Shown here: in pieces, positions 34,866 through 43,340 of the stretch
Layout of the letters: each line of letters opens with the position of its first letter
Position numbering within the stretch: position 1 is the stretch's first letter
Source: Spirochaeta sp.
GTDB lineage: Bacteria; Spirochaetota; Spirochaetia; DSM-27196; Alkalispirochaetaceae
Assembly: GCA_007130865.1 (NCBI GenBank)
Contig: SLRR01000131.1
Location: 1-64,000 of the forward strand
Length of the DNA: 64,000 nucleotides
Reading direction: 5' to 3'
Position numbers and translations under genes: made by a program
The notes under the pieces: generated by a model
What the model was told of the DNA's origin: nothing
What the model saw: the letters and a program-made list of their open reading frames with translations, nothing else
The model's database searches: none

Positions 34866-35360
34866 TCAGTAGTCCACCCGGTCCGGTTTCTCCCGCCACG
34901 CTGCAAACCCCGCCTGAGCTTCTTCCCGGAGAAGCTGTTCCATAGGCAACGCGCGCTGATCGGGGCTGCAGTCGATCTCGTCGTAGATCATCGCGTCGTC
35001 AAAACCGACAGCGGCGGCGTCCTCCCGGGTCGCGCCGTAAAAGACACGGCGCGGCCGCGCCCAGTAGATAGCCCCAAGACACATGGGACAGGGTTCGCAG
35101 GAGGTATAGATCTCGCAGTCCGTGATCTGGAAGTCTCCCAGAACGCGACAGGCCGCGCGGATCGCGTTCACCTCGGCGTGCGCCGTGGGATCGTTCGTGG
35201 AAGTCACGGTGTTGGTACCCCGGGCGATCACTTCCCCGTTCCGTACAATCACCGCCGCAAAGGGACCTCCCCGCCCGGCGCGGACGTTCTCCACCGCCAG
35301 CTCGATCGCTTCCCGCATAAACCGCGGGTCTCCCGGTGTCTCCCGTTGGTCCTGTTCCAT
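34866..35360 (-). CDS. guaD: Guanine deaminase (CDA-fold, GuaD type)
   Basis: 164 aa from ATG 35360. The cytidine-deaminase-fold motifs are AHAEVNAI (zinc His and catalytic Glu) and SCEPCPMCLGAIYWA (zinc cysteines), and the C-terminal DEIDCSPDQRALPM matches the Bacillus-type guanine deaminase rather than TadA. It converts guanine to xanthine. The track start at 35462 is ruled out: a TTGCCG-17-TATCAT promoter lies inside it, with the -10 box 7 nt before ATG 35360. Convergent with ade and divergent from fabH. Confidence 0.9.
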   Translation of the reverse strand: MEQDQRETPGDPRFMREAIELAVENVRAGRGGPFAAVIVRNGEVIARGTNTVTSTNDPTAHAEVNAIRAACRVLGDFQITDCEIYTSCEPCPMCLGAIYWARPRRVFYGATREDAAAVGFDDAMIYDEIDCSPDQRALPMEQLLREEAQAGFAAWREKPDRVDY

Positions 35361-35367
35361 TGATCTC

Positions 35368-35396
35368 ATGATAGCCCCGGCGGTTCCCGGCGGCAA
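35368..35396 (-). promoter_or_regulatory. guaD promoter
   Basis: Minus-strand TTGCCG (35396-35391), 17-nt spacer, TATCAT (35373-35368), 7 nt before ATG. Predicts a leaderless mRNA. Confidence 0.65.
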
Positions 35397-35425
35397 GAAA
35401 TATCTGTCGAATATTTTGTCGGTCG

Positions 35426-35454
35426 TTGACCGAATTACCGGAAAGGCGTACAAT
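35426..35454 (+). promoter_or_regulatory. fabH promoter
   Basis: TTGACC (35426-35431), 17-nt spacer, TACAAT (35449-35454), 6 nt before the fabH ATG at 35461. One of the clearest leaderless promoters here. Confidence 0.75.
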
Positions 35455-35460
35455 TTCTTC

Positions 35461-36498
35461 ATGGAACAATCCTGTATCTACTCCCTGGCAACGGCTCTTC
35501 CCGATCGGGTAGTAACCAACGATGATATGGCCCGTATCGTGGAAACCTCGGATGAATGGATCTACTCCCATACGGGAATCCGGGAACGCCGTCACGTCGG
35601 CCCCGATCAGGCCGCAAGCGATCTGGGCGTTGAAGCCGGAGAACGAGCGCTTGAGATCGCACGGACAAACGGAGGTATCCACCGGGAGTCGATCGACCTG
35701 GTGGTCTGCGCCACATCGACCTCCGATTACCCCAATTTCCCGGCCACGGCGTGTATCATCCAGGACAAACTCGGTCTTGAGAACGCCGGCGCGTTCGACC
35801 TGCTGGCGGGGTGTACAGGATTTGTCTACGGCCTCGAGACCGCTCGGGCGTACGTTGAAGCGGAGCTCGCGCAGAACGTCCTGCTCGTAGGGACGGAAGT
35901 CTTGAGCAAGCTCAGCAACATGCAGGACCGCAACACCTGCGTCCTCTTCGGTGACGGCGCCGGTGCGGTCGTGGTCGGCCGGACCGACGGTTCGGAAGGG
36001 ACCGGAACCTCCGACGACAGCCTCGCCGGGGGACGACCCCGGGTGATCAAGTCATGGCTGCGTTCCCGGGGCAGCGGCGCGGAAGCGCTTCTCCGCCGCG
36101 CCGGGGGCACGCGTAATCCCTTTGTCTCCGGTGAGACCGACCCTGCTCATCTCACGATCGAGATGAACGGCCGCGACGTGTACATGTTCGCCGTGGACGC
36201 GATCGTGCAGACGATCCGACGGCTCCTGGAACTCACGGGAATGGAACTGTCCCAGATATCGCGGATCGTCCCGCACCAGGCGAACGTGCGTATAATCGAA
36301 GCTGCGGCAAAACGCCTGCGCGTAGAACCGGATCTGTTTTTCACCAATATTGACAAGTACGCCAATACATCCGCCGCGTCGATACCCCTCGCGTTGTACG
36401 ATTTGGTTAACGAGGGGAGCGTTGCACCGGGAGACACGATCCTGACGGTCGGATTCGGGGCGGGGCTCACTTACGGCGGCAATATTATCCGGTGGTAG
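35461..36498 (+). CDS. fabH: 3-oxoacyl-ACP synthase III (FabH)
   Basis: 345 aa from ATG 35461 (MEQSCIYSLATALPDRVVTN), the normal FabH start; the track ORF begins far upstream inside guaD. The catalytic triad is visible: Cys in LLAGCTGFVYGL, His in PHQANVRIIEAA and Asn in NIDKYANTSAASIP. A variable segment around residues 175-215 (TGTSDDSLAGGRPR, GSGAEALLRRAGG) is longer than in E. coli. It condenses acetyl-CoA or a branched acyl-CoA with malonyl-ACP. No other fab gene is adjacent, so it may serve a specialised condensation. Confidence 0.93.
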   Translation: MEQSCIYSLATALPDRVVTNDDMARIVETSDEWIYSHTGIRERRHVGPDQAASDLGVEAGERALEIARTNGGIHRESIDLVVCATSTSDYPNFPATACIIQDKLGLENAGAFDLLAGCTGFVYGLETARAYVEAELAQNVLLVGTEVLSKLSNMQDRNTCVLFGDGAGAVVVGRTDGSEGTGTSDDSLAGGRPRVIKSWLRSRGSGAEALLRRAGGTRNPFVSGETDPAHLTIEMNGRDVYMFAVDAIVQTIRRLLELTGMELSQISRIVPHQANVRIIEAAAKRLRVEPDLFFTNIDKYANTSAASIPLALYDLVNEGSVAPGDTILTVGFGAGLTYGGNIIRW

Positions 36499-36525
36499 GC
36501 ATCATCCGCCGGCGAACCGCAAAAA

Positions 36526-37206
36526 TCATCCGCCGGCAATAGACTCGTAGGCGACAACCTTGTTCTTTTTCCGGACCTTGGCGGAATACATCGCAGTATC
36601 CGCCTGCAGTACCAGGTGTTCCCAGTCGTGGCACCCGTTCCCGGTACGGGATGTACAGACGCCTCCGCTCACGGTAACCGTGATCCTGTTTCCACCGGAG
36701 ACGATCTCAGTCTCTTCCACAGCGTGACGGCATTTCTCCGCTACCACGATCGCGCGGGACAGGTCCGTGTCGGGACAGAGCACGAGAAATTCCTCTCCCC
36801 CCCACCGCGCGCAGACATCGGAAACACGCAGCACCGATCTGACCGCTTCAGCCACCTTCACGAGGACGTGGTCACCGACCTTATGCCCCCAGGTATCGTT
36901 AATCCGCTTGAAATCGTCGATATCGTAGAGGATCACCGCATAGTCATTACCACTCCGGTGACACCGGGCCGACTCCGCCATCAGCCGATCGGTCATGTCC
37001 CGTCGGTTCGCGAGCCCTGTGAGCATGTCCGTCCGGGCCATGCGCTCCAACTGCGCCGTGGAATCGTGCAGCTGCGCTTGATAAACGTCGCTGATCGACA
37101 TGATCTTGTGCATTTGTGCCTCGGTCTTCTCGAGTCGCGACACCAGTTCTCTCACGTCCGGGTCCTTGTGGTTCCTCAGTTTCTTGATGAGCGGATCGTT
37201 ACTCAT
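36526..37206 (-). CDS. siaD: Diguanylate cyclase SiaD
   Basis: 226 aa. An N-terminal helical region (about residues 1-60, likely coiled coil) precedes a GGDEF domain with an intact active site RWGGEEFLVLCPDTD and the upstream MLTGLANRRDMTDRL. It makes c-di-GMP. No RxxD inhibitory site is evident before GGEEF. It is the last of four genes joined by 4-nt overlaps with siaC, siaB and siaA, the order of the Pseudomonas siaABCD operon, in which SiaC binds and activates SiaD. Confidence 0.9.
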   Translation of the reverse strand: MSNDPLIKKLRNHKDPDVRELVSRLEKTEAQMHKIMSISDVYQAQLHDSTAQLERMARTDMLTGLANRRDMTDRLMAESARCHRSGNDYAVILYDIDDFKRINDTWGHKVGDHVLVKVAEAVRSVLRVSDVCARWGGEEFLVLCPDTDLSRAIVVAEKCRHAVEETEIVSGGNRITVTVSGGVCTSRTGNGCHDWEHLVLQADTAMYSAKVRKKNKVVAYESIAGG

Positions 37207-37595
37207 GTGTCTCGTGGCTCCGGATCGATCGGCCGTATCTCAAAGGGCAGATCCAGGTCTTCCCGGAACTCTTCCGCCAACTCCAGGGCGCGTTCGTTCC
37301 CATCTTCGTAAAGCCATTGAACCGAGACCTCGGCACCGGCGGCGGCGCGTTCGCCGAACATATCTAGAATATCCAGCATACACTTGGTACTGCTCGAGTT
37401 CATGTAACTCACGTGTACGCGGAGTTTCATTCCGGACCGGCGGGGAAGTTCCGCCTGAAGCCAGGAAAAAACGGGGCCAAAAAACTCAAAAGAGTTTTCC
37501 GGATAGGACTCGCCGGTGATTTCAAGCGTCTCTTCGTCCTCGTGAAAAACGATCCGGGGACTTGATCTGGTAGCTTCAATCGCGAGCATACTCAC
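37203..37595 (-). CDS. siaC: SiaC-family regulatory phosphoprotein (DUF1987)
   Basis: 130 aa. It has the DUF1987 pattern: ITGESYPENSFEFFGPVFSWLQ, then LRVHVSYMNSSSTKCMLDILDMF with the threonine/serine cluster where SiaC is phosphorylated, then VQWLYEDGNERALELAEEF. In Pseudomonas, SiaB phosphorylates and SiaA dephosphorylates SiaC, and the unphosphorylated form activates the diguanylate cyclase. The same partners flank it here. Confidence 0.88.
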   Translation of the reverse strand: MSMLAIEATRSSPRIVFHEDEETLEITGESYPENSFEFFGPVFSWLQAELPRRSGMKLRVHVSYMNSSSTKCMLDILDMFGERAAAGAEVSVQWLYEDGNERALELAEEFREDLDLPFEIRPIDPEPRDT

Positions 37596-38134
37596 GCTCC
37601 TGCCACTACGGCGGTAAGGGTAAAAAAATCGAAACGATCATCCTGCTCGTGGAACTCGTACCGCAGAGGTTCCGCCGCCCGTCGCGCCATGTCGATCAGG
37701 CCGAGTCCCGCGCCGGTGGCGTCCGCCGGCATTTCCCGTCGCAGCTGTTCCTTGTACATCCGCTTCAGTGCCGCCCGGTCGAGACCATCCATCGCCTGCA
37801 GACGATCCCGGAGGGGCGGTACATCCTCCTTCAGGATATAATTACCGGAGGATACGGTATATTCCGTTCCGGCGTATCCGATTACCACGACAGCGGCGTC
37901 CCGTTCCCAGGTTCCGAGGTTCTTCCGGGCGGTATAGTTCCGCACGTTCTGCGTCTGCTCGATGTAAAGAGCAAACACATCGGTGATCGTCGTCGCCCTC
38001 AGATCCCGGGATTCGAGATAGCTCTTGGCGGCATTTCCCAGTTCCTCGATCAGGCTATGATAAAACGCTCCGTTGAACGCGATCAGAATACCTTCTTGAG
38101 TAAACGTGTGCTTGAGATCCAACAGGTTGGTCAC
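37592..38134 (-). CDS. siaB: SiaB-family protein kinase (DUF6272)
   Basis: 180 aa. It resembles an anti-sigma/HATPase-type kinase: FNGAFYHSLIEELGNAAKSYLE, IEQTQNVRNYTAR (N box) and GAGLGLIDMARRA (G box). The family phosphorylates SiaC. It overlaps siaA and siaC by 4 nt on each side. Confidence 0.87.
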   Translation of the reverse strand: MTNLLDLKHTFTQEGILIAFNGAFYHSLIEELGNAAKSYLESRDLRATTITDVFALYIEQTQNVRNYTARKNLGTWERDAAVVVIGYAGTEYTVSSGNYILKEDVPPLRDRLQAMDGLDRAALKRMYKEQLRREMPADATGAGLGLIDMARRAAEPLRYEFHEQDDRFDFFTLTAVVAGA

Positions 38135-40146
38135 GTACCCTCCTCGCGCAAGATCGGCGCAAACGATAAGAGCAGCATATCATCCCGCGGGCTCGCTGTC
38201 CCGTGGTACCGCTCCAACTCCTGTATCAAATAGTCCTCCCCGAGATCATCGCGTTTCTCCACCAACTCCCGCAGGATCTCCGTGAGCTTCCCTGTTCCCA
38301 GTCCAAACCCCGTATCCTCCCCCGGAAGATCCAGGATTCCGTCGCTGAAAAGAAAGTGCCGCGACGACGCGGTAACATCGACCGAGTGCACCGGGATATC
38401 CGGATTCCGTTCCGTACTGAGGTATCCCAGATGTGTCCGAGCACCGTCCACGCGGTGCATCGAACCGTCGCGATGGTATACCAGGGGTAGTCCCGTCCCG
38501 GAAAACTCCAGCACGTTCTTGGAACGTCGGAACCGGCAGAGCGCGATATCCATACCGTTTTCAAGGTGCTGCCTATCCGCCGCCGCCCTGAGACCGTCCT
38601 GCACGTAGTGGTGCGTTCGGAGCAGCATATCCCCGGGGTCGTCTTCAGGACCGGAGGTATCCACAACCCGGTTCAGAACGGTACTCACAAGCATCGTCAT
38701 GAACGCACCGGGAACCCCGTGTCCCGTACAGTCCACGGCGGCGATACAGAACCCGTCGTGCATCGGCCGGAAGTACGGAAAATCACCGCCCACCGTATGC
38801 AGTGGTCGGTGAAAAACAAACCATGAACGCAAATGCTCTTCCAGTTCCTTGCGTGCGGGCATTATCGATTGCTGGATGAGTTGCCCGTAACGGATGGACT
38901 CCATGACCCGCTCCTGCGATGCCTGCAGATCCCGTGTCCGCTCGTCCACCATCTCTTCCAGGCGGGTGGTATATTCACGGATCTCGCCGGTCATCGAGGT
39001 AAAAGATGCGCTTAATCGCGCGATCTCGTTATCACCGACCGGATCCAGTTGAACGCTGTAATCGCCTTTCGCCACCAGGTTGGCCGCATGAGACAGTTGT
39101 TGCAGTGGCCGGAGAACGAGTCGGTTCAGCAACAGCGCTACCACTACGAGCACGGTTAACAGTGCAACGATACTGACCTGTATGAGGGGAAGAAAGCTAC
39201 CGACTCCCATAATCCGACCCGCATCGACGAGAACGAGATTGTACCACTGAAGCTCCGGTATGTACCCGATCGCCGCAACGTAGGGCTCCCCGTCGAACTG
39301 TAGCGTTGCCGTGCGGACGCTCGCCGGGTGTTCCGGGTCTTCAGGAAGAATCGCGAGTACTCGCTGCAGCGTTTCCCGGTGTTCACCGCTATCGACCAGG
39401 GTGTCCAGCGTTATCCTGTCCTCGTTTCGATCCACGTTTGCGTTGTGTTCGATGATCGCCCGGTCGCGATGAGCCAAAATCTCCCCCTGGCGGTTGACGA
39501 TTATCGTGGAAAGACCCGGATCATCGTGTTCGACCAGCGCGCCGAGAAAATCACTCAAATCCATTCCTGTTCCGGCAGCCCCAAGCAAAGCTCCATCACC
39601 ATCCCGGACGAGGCTGTTAATCCAGACACGAATCTCTCCGAGCAGTACGTTGAAGTCAACGTTGATCCAGAACTCCCGGTCCGAACGGAGCGTCTCAAAA
39701 AACCACCGATCGTAGGGCGCGTCCGGATCGAGAACGGTATGAGACATGGATTCGGTCCCGGGGGTGTGCACGTAATAGCTGAGAGTGTCCGCGACACCTA
39801 CAAAGTACGTGGCGTCCCGGAAATGGTCCCGATAGCTTTCCAACTGCCGGATCGCCCGTTCTCGCAGCTCCGGATCGCGCTCATCTTTCATCCAGGACTG
39901 GATGAAGGGATCGTCCGCTAACTTGAGACTGAGCGTAGCGTCCCGGTCCACGATAGCGAGAATGCGGTTCCGTTCCATCAGGTTCTGGGACCGGGCAAAC
40001 CGCTCTACATATCGATCGGCCACGGCGGTGACGTTGCGGACGAACACCCCCACCGCGGCACCTACCGTGACGACGTACAGCAGAACCAGAGAGACGAGGA
40101 ACGTCCGCCTGAGCGAACCCTTAAAAATGAAACCGAACACCGACAC
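38131..40146 (-). CDS. siaA: SiaA-type membrane PP2C phosphatase (Cache, HAMP, SpoIIE)
   Basis: About 671 aa, taking GTG 40146 (VSVFGFIFKGSLRRTF), with GGA 5 nt upstream; the track start lies deep in the preceding gene. Topology: one membrane helix (about 14-36), a periplasmic Cache-like region, a second helix (about 315-340), HAMP, a coiled segment with EEMVDERTRDLQAS, then a PP2C-like phosphatase with VGGDFPYF, AAVDCTGHGVPGAFMTM, LFSDGILD and RDDMLLLSF metal motifs. It should dephosphorylate SiaC in response to an external signal. The start overlaps the outer-membrane-protein gene by 26 nt. Confidence 0.88.
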   Translation of the reverse strand: MSVFGFIFKGSLRRTFLVSLVLLYVVTVGAAVGVFVRNVTAVADRYVERFARSQNLMERNRILAIVDRDATLSLKLADDPFIQSWMKDERDPELRERAIRQLESYRDHFRDATYFVGVADTLSYYVHTPGTESMSHTVLDPDAPYDRWFFETLRSDREFWINVDFNVLLGEIRVWINSLVRDGDGALLGAAGTGMDLSDFLGALVEHDDPGLSTIIVNRQGEILAHRDRAIIEHNANVDRNEDRITLDTLVDSGEHRETLQRVLAILPEDPEHPASVRTATLQFDGEPYVAAIGYIPELQWYNLVLVDAGRIMGVGSFLPLIQVSIVALLTVLVVVALLLNRLVLRPLQQLSHAANLVAKGDYSVQLDPVGDNEIARLSASFTSMTGEIREYTTRLEEMVDERTRDLQASQERVMESIRYGQLIQQSIMPARKELEEHLRSWFVFHRPLHTVGGDFPYFRPMHDGFCIAAVDCTGHGVPGAFMTMLVSTVLNRVVDTSGPEDDPGDMLLRTHHYVQDGLRAAADRQHLENGMDIALCRFRRSKNVLEFSGTGLPLVYHRDGSMHRVDGARTHLGYLSTERNPDIPVHSVDVTASSRHFLFSDGILDLPGEDTGFGLGTGKLTEILRELVEKRDDLGEDYLIQELERYHGTASPRDDMLLLSFAPILREEGT

Positions 40147-40543
40147 CCGCGTCCAGGTCGAATCCCGTGGAGGGTACGAGTTGCATTCCCGGAACGATTT
40201 CCCCGAACAGTTCCAGGCGCGGCAACGCATACCACTGTACTCCCAGTGGGACACGAACACCAACGCGCAGGCTATCTCCCGCGGGCTTCAGTTGCATCTT
40301 CCCACCGAGACCGAGATACCAGTCAAGTGGATCTACCAGCTTCTGTCGGAGCATCCACACGTCTCCGTGAAAATGCACCCTCTCTGACGGCAGGTTCCAC
40401 GCCGCCGCCAGGGCGACGCGATTACCCACGAGAACACTGACCCCCGTAGGCGCCCCGAGAATTACGCCGACTCCAACGTCCGCTAGTACCGGCGAGACAC
40501 CCAGACCTAGGAACACCACCACCGACAGGAAAAACTTCTTCAT
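40121..40543 (-). CDS. Small outer-membrane beta-barrel protein (DUF3996-like)
   Basis: 140 aa with a Sec signal peptide (MKKFFLSVVVFLGLGVSPVLA) and alternating hydrophobic/polar strands ending in GVGVRFHF, with a terminal aromatic residue as in outer-membrane barrels. Segments such as GAPTGVSVLVGN, WYLGLGGKM, RVGVRVPLGV and LFGEIVPGMQLVP resemble the small barrels described around DUF3996. It is the first gene of the siaABCD transcript and overlaps siaA, so barrel and signalling module may be functionally linked. The ATG lies 8 nt after a -10 box. Confidence 0.75.
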   Translation of the reverse strand: MKKFFLSVVVFLGLGVSPVLADVGVGVILGAPTGVSVLVGNRVALAAAWNLPSERVHFHGDVWMLRQKLVDPLDWYLGLGGKMQLKPAGDSLRVGVRVPLGVQWYALPRLELFGEIVPGMQLVPSTGFDLDAGVGVRFHF

Positions 40544-40551
40544 GATGCCAG

Positions 40552-40580
40552 ATTATGGAAAAGTCTGATAATAAGGTCAA
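40552..40580 (-). promoter_or_regulatory. Promoter of the barrel-siaABCD operon
   Basis: Minus-strand TTGACC (40580-40575), 17-nt spacer, CATAAT (40557-40552), 8 nt before the ATG at 40543; leaderless architecture. Confidence 0.65.
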
Positions 40581-40707
40581 CCAACACCAGGAGTTGGCGA
40601 GGGAGAGATGTCCGTCCGGCGTCCCACGTGGAGCACTCGCGTAGAACGTCCTGTACTCACTTCTTTCCTACGTTGTGTCGGCGGTCACCAGGATCGGCGG
40701 TCGAAGA

Positions 40708-41904
40708 TTAACGCGGTTCAGCTTTCTGCCGGGCATGAAGGTTAAGATGGATCAACAATCCGATCGATACCAGCGCCATGAAGAATGGGACACCCCAGAA
40801 GTAACGGTACTCCACGAGGTCTCCCCGGGTAAAGAGATCATAAAGCATCCCCGCGAGAAAGCTCCCTCCCAGCGCACCGCCGCCTTCAACGCACAGGATA
40901 TACAGTTGCTGCACGCCCGCCCGCGATTCCGTGTCCGCAAAGGAGTTGACGTAGATAACCGAGACTATAAAGAAAAACGTGTAGGACGGGCCGTGGAACA
41001 AAATCCCCAGGATAGCCGGCAGGGCGGACGTCCCAAAATAGAACGCCGCGAACCGGCACAGTTCCATCACGGCCCCCATGACGAGTACCGTCCGATGACG
41101 AAACCGAAGAAAAAGAAACGGTAGTACCAGCATGCTGAGCACCTCAGCGACCTGCCCGAGACTCAACGCCGGAAGGATCGCACCGTCGCTGAATCCGAGA
41201 TGCCGCAGGTACGGTGCAGCGCCAAAGTAGTAAACCCGGTGGGTCACCTGCATTAATAACGCTACGACTGCCACGAGAGCAACTTCCGGACGCCGGAAGA
41301 TCCTCAGCGCCGCCCGGGGCACCAGCTCGGTGCGGCGTGGCTCCTGTCCGCGTCCCCGGGGAAGAGTCAACGCGAATAACCCCAGACCTCCCGCGGAGAT
41401 CGCCGTGAAGAGAGGCGCGTCGATTACACGTCCCCCGGCGTATCCGATCCAGAAGTAACCGAACGCCCAGCCCGCAACGACCCAGCCCACGGTACCCCAG
41501 AGTCGCACGCCACCAAACGAGTTCCCCGCCTCAGGCATATAATGAAAGACGATCGTATTGGAAAGGGCCATCGCGGGAATCAACATGCTCATGTACAGCA
41601 CGTAGAAGACCAGCACGGCCGTGAACGTCTCGCTCGTCCACATGAGAAAGATGAACGCCCCCGCTCCAAACTCCACCAGGGAAAACAATCTTTCCGCCGA
41701 GATCAGCCGGTCGGTAACAAACGCTCCAAAGAGCGGCGCAACAAACGCGGACACCGCGGATACCGCGAGGATGATCCCCGCTCCGGTTCCGCCAAAACCG
41801 AGTTCCTGGCTCAGATAGAGACTCATGATCGGAAGGGTGATTCCCGCGGAAAAATAGTGCAGGAACATCAACGTCGACAGGCGAATCTTCAGGTGATCTC
41901 GCAT
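40708..41904 (-). CDS. MFS transporter (MFS_1-like, nucleoside-permease-like)
   Basis: About 398 aa from ATG 41904 (MRDHLKIRLSTLMFLHYFSAG); the track start at 41943 is less likely. Twelve hydrophobic segments are visible. The N-terminal half shows the pattern of the NupG/LacY-like branch: FLHYFSAGITLPIMSLYL and GGVRLWGTVGWVVAGWAFGYFW. The substrate is unknown; nucleosides or sugars are typical for this branch. It is divergent from the MATE gene. A candidate -10 (TATTCT) lies 6 nt before the ATG, with no clear -35. Confidence 0.82.
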   Translation of the reverse strand: MRDHLKIRLSTLMFLHYFSAGITLPIMSLYLSQELGFGGTGAGIILAVSAVSAFVAPLFGAFVTDRLISAERLFSLVEFGAGAFIFLMWTSETFTAVLVFYVLYMSMLIPAMALSNTIVFHYMPEAGNSFGGVRLWGTVGWVVAGWAFGYFWIGYAGGRVIDAPLFTAISAGGLGLFALTLPRGRGQEPRRTELVPRAALRIFRRPEVALVAVVALLMQVTHRVYYFGAAPYLRHLGFSDGAILPALSLGQVAEVLSMLVLPFLFLRFRHRTVLVMGAVMELCRFAAFYFGTSALPAILGILFHGPSYTFFFIVSVIYVNSFADTESRAGVQQLYILCVEGGGALGGSFLAGMLYDLFTRGDLVEYRYFWGVPFFMALVSIGLLIHLNLHARQKAEPR

Positions 41905-41935
41905 TAACGGAGAATATCGCACGCCCCCGGGGAAT

Positions 41936-41965
41936 TTGTACATCAGTAGTGGTTCAGGGTACGTT
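41936..41965 (+). promoter_or_regulatory. Candidate MATE-gene promoter
   Basis: TTGTAC (41936-41941), 18-nt spacer, TACGTT (41960-41965), 7 nt before ATG 41973. The boxes are moderate matches. Confidence 0.4.
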
Positions 41966-41972
41966 AGACGTC

Positions 41973-43340
41973 ATGACACACGCGGAACGCAGCGAACTGC
42001 TTGGAACAATGCCGATCGGACCGCTCCTGCTGCGCATGGCCATTCCGTCAACGGTGGCGATGATGTCCAACGCTCTTTACAACCTGGTGGACACGATCTT
42101 TCTCGGTCGCTGGGTCGGGCCTCATGCGATCGGAGGCCTGAGCATAGCGTTTCCAATCCAGATAATCCTGCTCAGTCTTGGACTGTTTGCGGGCGTCGGC
42201 GGTGCTTCGATCGTTTCCCGCGCTCTGGGGGCCGGCGATACCCGTCGTGCCGAGGAAGCCACCGGCAACGCCCTGGTCTTCTCCGCGTTCTGTTCCGGCC
42301 TGGTAACTCTGGTGGGTTATCTCTACATGGAACCGATCCTGACTCTCTTCGGCGCAACTGAGACACTGATGCCTTATGCCCGGGGATATCTGACGTGGGT
42401 CCTGCCGGGAGCGGTTTTCATCAGTATGAGCGTAACCGCAAACCACCTGCTCCGTGCGGAAGGTCTCGCCCGCGCGGCTATGCAAGTGACGATGATCGGC
42501 GCTCTGGCCAATATCGTGCTGGACCCGATCTTCATCTACGTCCTGGACATGGGCATCGAAGGTGCTGCGATCGCCACGGTTATCGCCAAAGGATTGAGTT
42601 TTTTCTACACGTTCTGGTTCTTTTTCTCAGGCGGCAGCAATCTTCGACCGGTGCCACGATCGTTCATACCCCGGATCCGAATGCTTCTGGAGATCATCCG
42701 CATCGGGCTGGCCGCGTTCGTCCGGCAGGCCGGCGCGAGTATCTTTGTGATCACCGCCAACAACGCTCTTGGCTACTATGGAGGTGACGTGGCGATTTCC
42801 GTGTTCGGCATCATCAACCGGGTACTGCTCTTCGTGGTTATGCCGCTGGTGGGTGTGGCGCACGGATTCCAGCCGATCGTTGGTTTTAATTACGGAGCGG
42901 GTAACCGGGATCGTGTACTCCAGGTTGTCCGCACAGCGAATCTGGCGTGCGCATCCGTGGCGGGTTTCTTTTTCCTGATCGTCATGATCGCACCCGGCGC
43001 AGTGATCTCGGTCTTCACCGATGCCGCACCACTCCACTCGATGGGAATTCCCGCGATGCGAACGGTACTTCTGGTCATACCGCTTCTGGGGTTGCAGATC
43101 ACCGGGACCGTGTTCTTCCAGGCCGTAGGTCGCGCCGGCCCCGCGCTGGTGCTTTCCATGTCGCGCCAGATAATCCTGCTGATCCCCTTCATTCTTCTCT
43201 TTCCGAGATTCTTTGGGCTCTCAGGAGTATGGGCTGCATTCCCTGCGGCGGATCTTATCAGTACGATCGTAACCGTCCTCTGGCTGCGAAGCGCTCTACG
43301 CAAGCTTCACATCGTCGATAATCATAAGTACCAACCATGA
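41973..43340 (+). CDS. MATE-family efflux transporter
   Basis: 455 aa from ATG 41973 (MTHAERSELLGTMPIG). MATE features are PLLLRMAIPSTVAMMSNALYNLVDTIFLGRWVG in the first helices, a repeat of the pattern in the second half (YGGDVAISVFGIINRVLLFVVMPLVGVAHGFQPIVGFNYGAG), and about twelve membrane helices. It exports drugs or metabolites in exchange for sodium or protons. It overlaps the following membrane-protein gene by 4 nt. Confidence 0.92.
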   Translation: MTHAERSELLGTMPIGPLLLRMAIPSTVAMMSNALYNLVDTIFLGRWVGPHAIGGLSIAFPIQIILLSLGLFAGVGGASIVSRALGAGDTRRAEEATGNALVFSAFCSGLVTLVGYLYMEPILTLFGATETLMPYARGYLTWVLPGAVFISMSVTANHLLRAEGLARAAMQVTMIGALANIVLDPIFIYVLDMGIEGAAIATVIAKGLSFFYTFWFFFSGGSNLRPVPRSFIPRIRMLLEIIRIGLAAFVRQAGASIFVITANNALGYYGGDVAISVFGIINRVLLFVVMPLVGVAHGFQPIVGFNYGAGNRDRVLQVVRTANLACASVAGFFFLIVMIAPGAVISVFTDAAPLHSMGIPAMRTVLLVIPLLGLQITGTVFFQAVGRAGPALVLSMSRQIILLIPFILLFPRFFGLSGVWAAFPAADLISTIVTVLWLRSALRKLHIVDNHKYQP

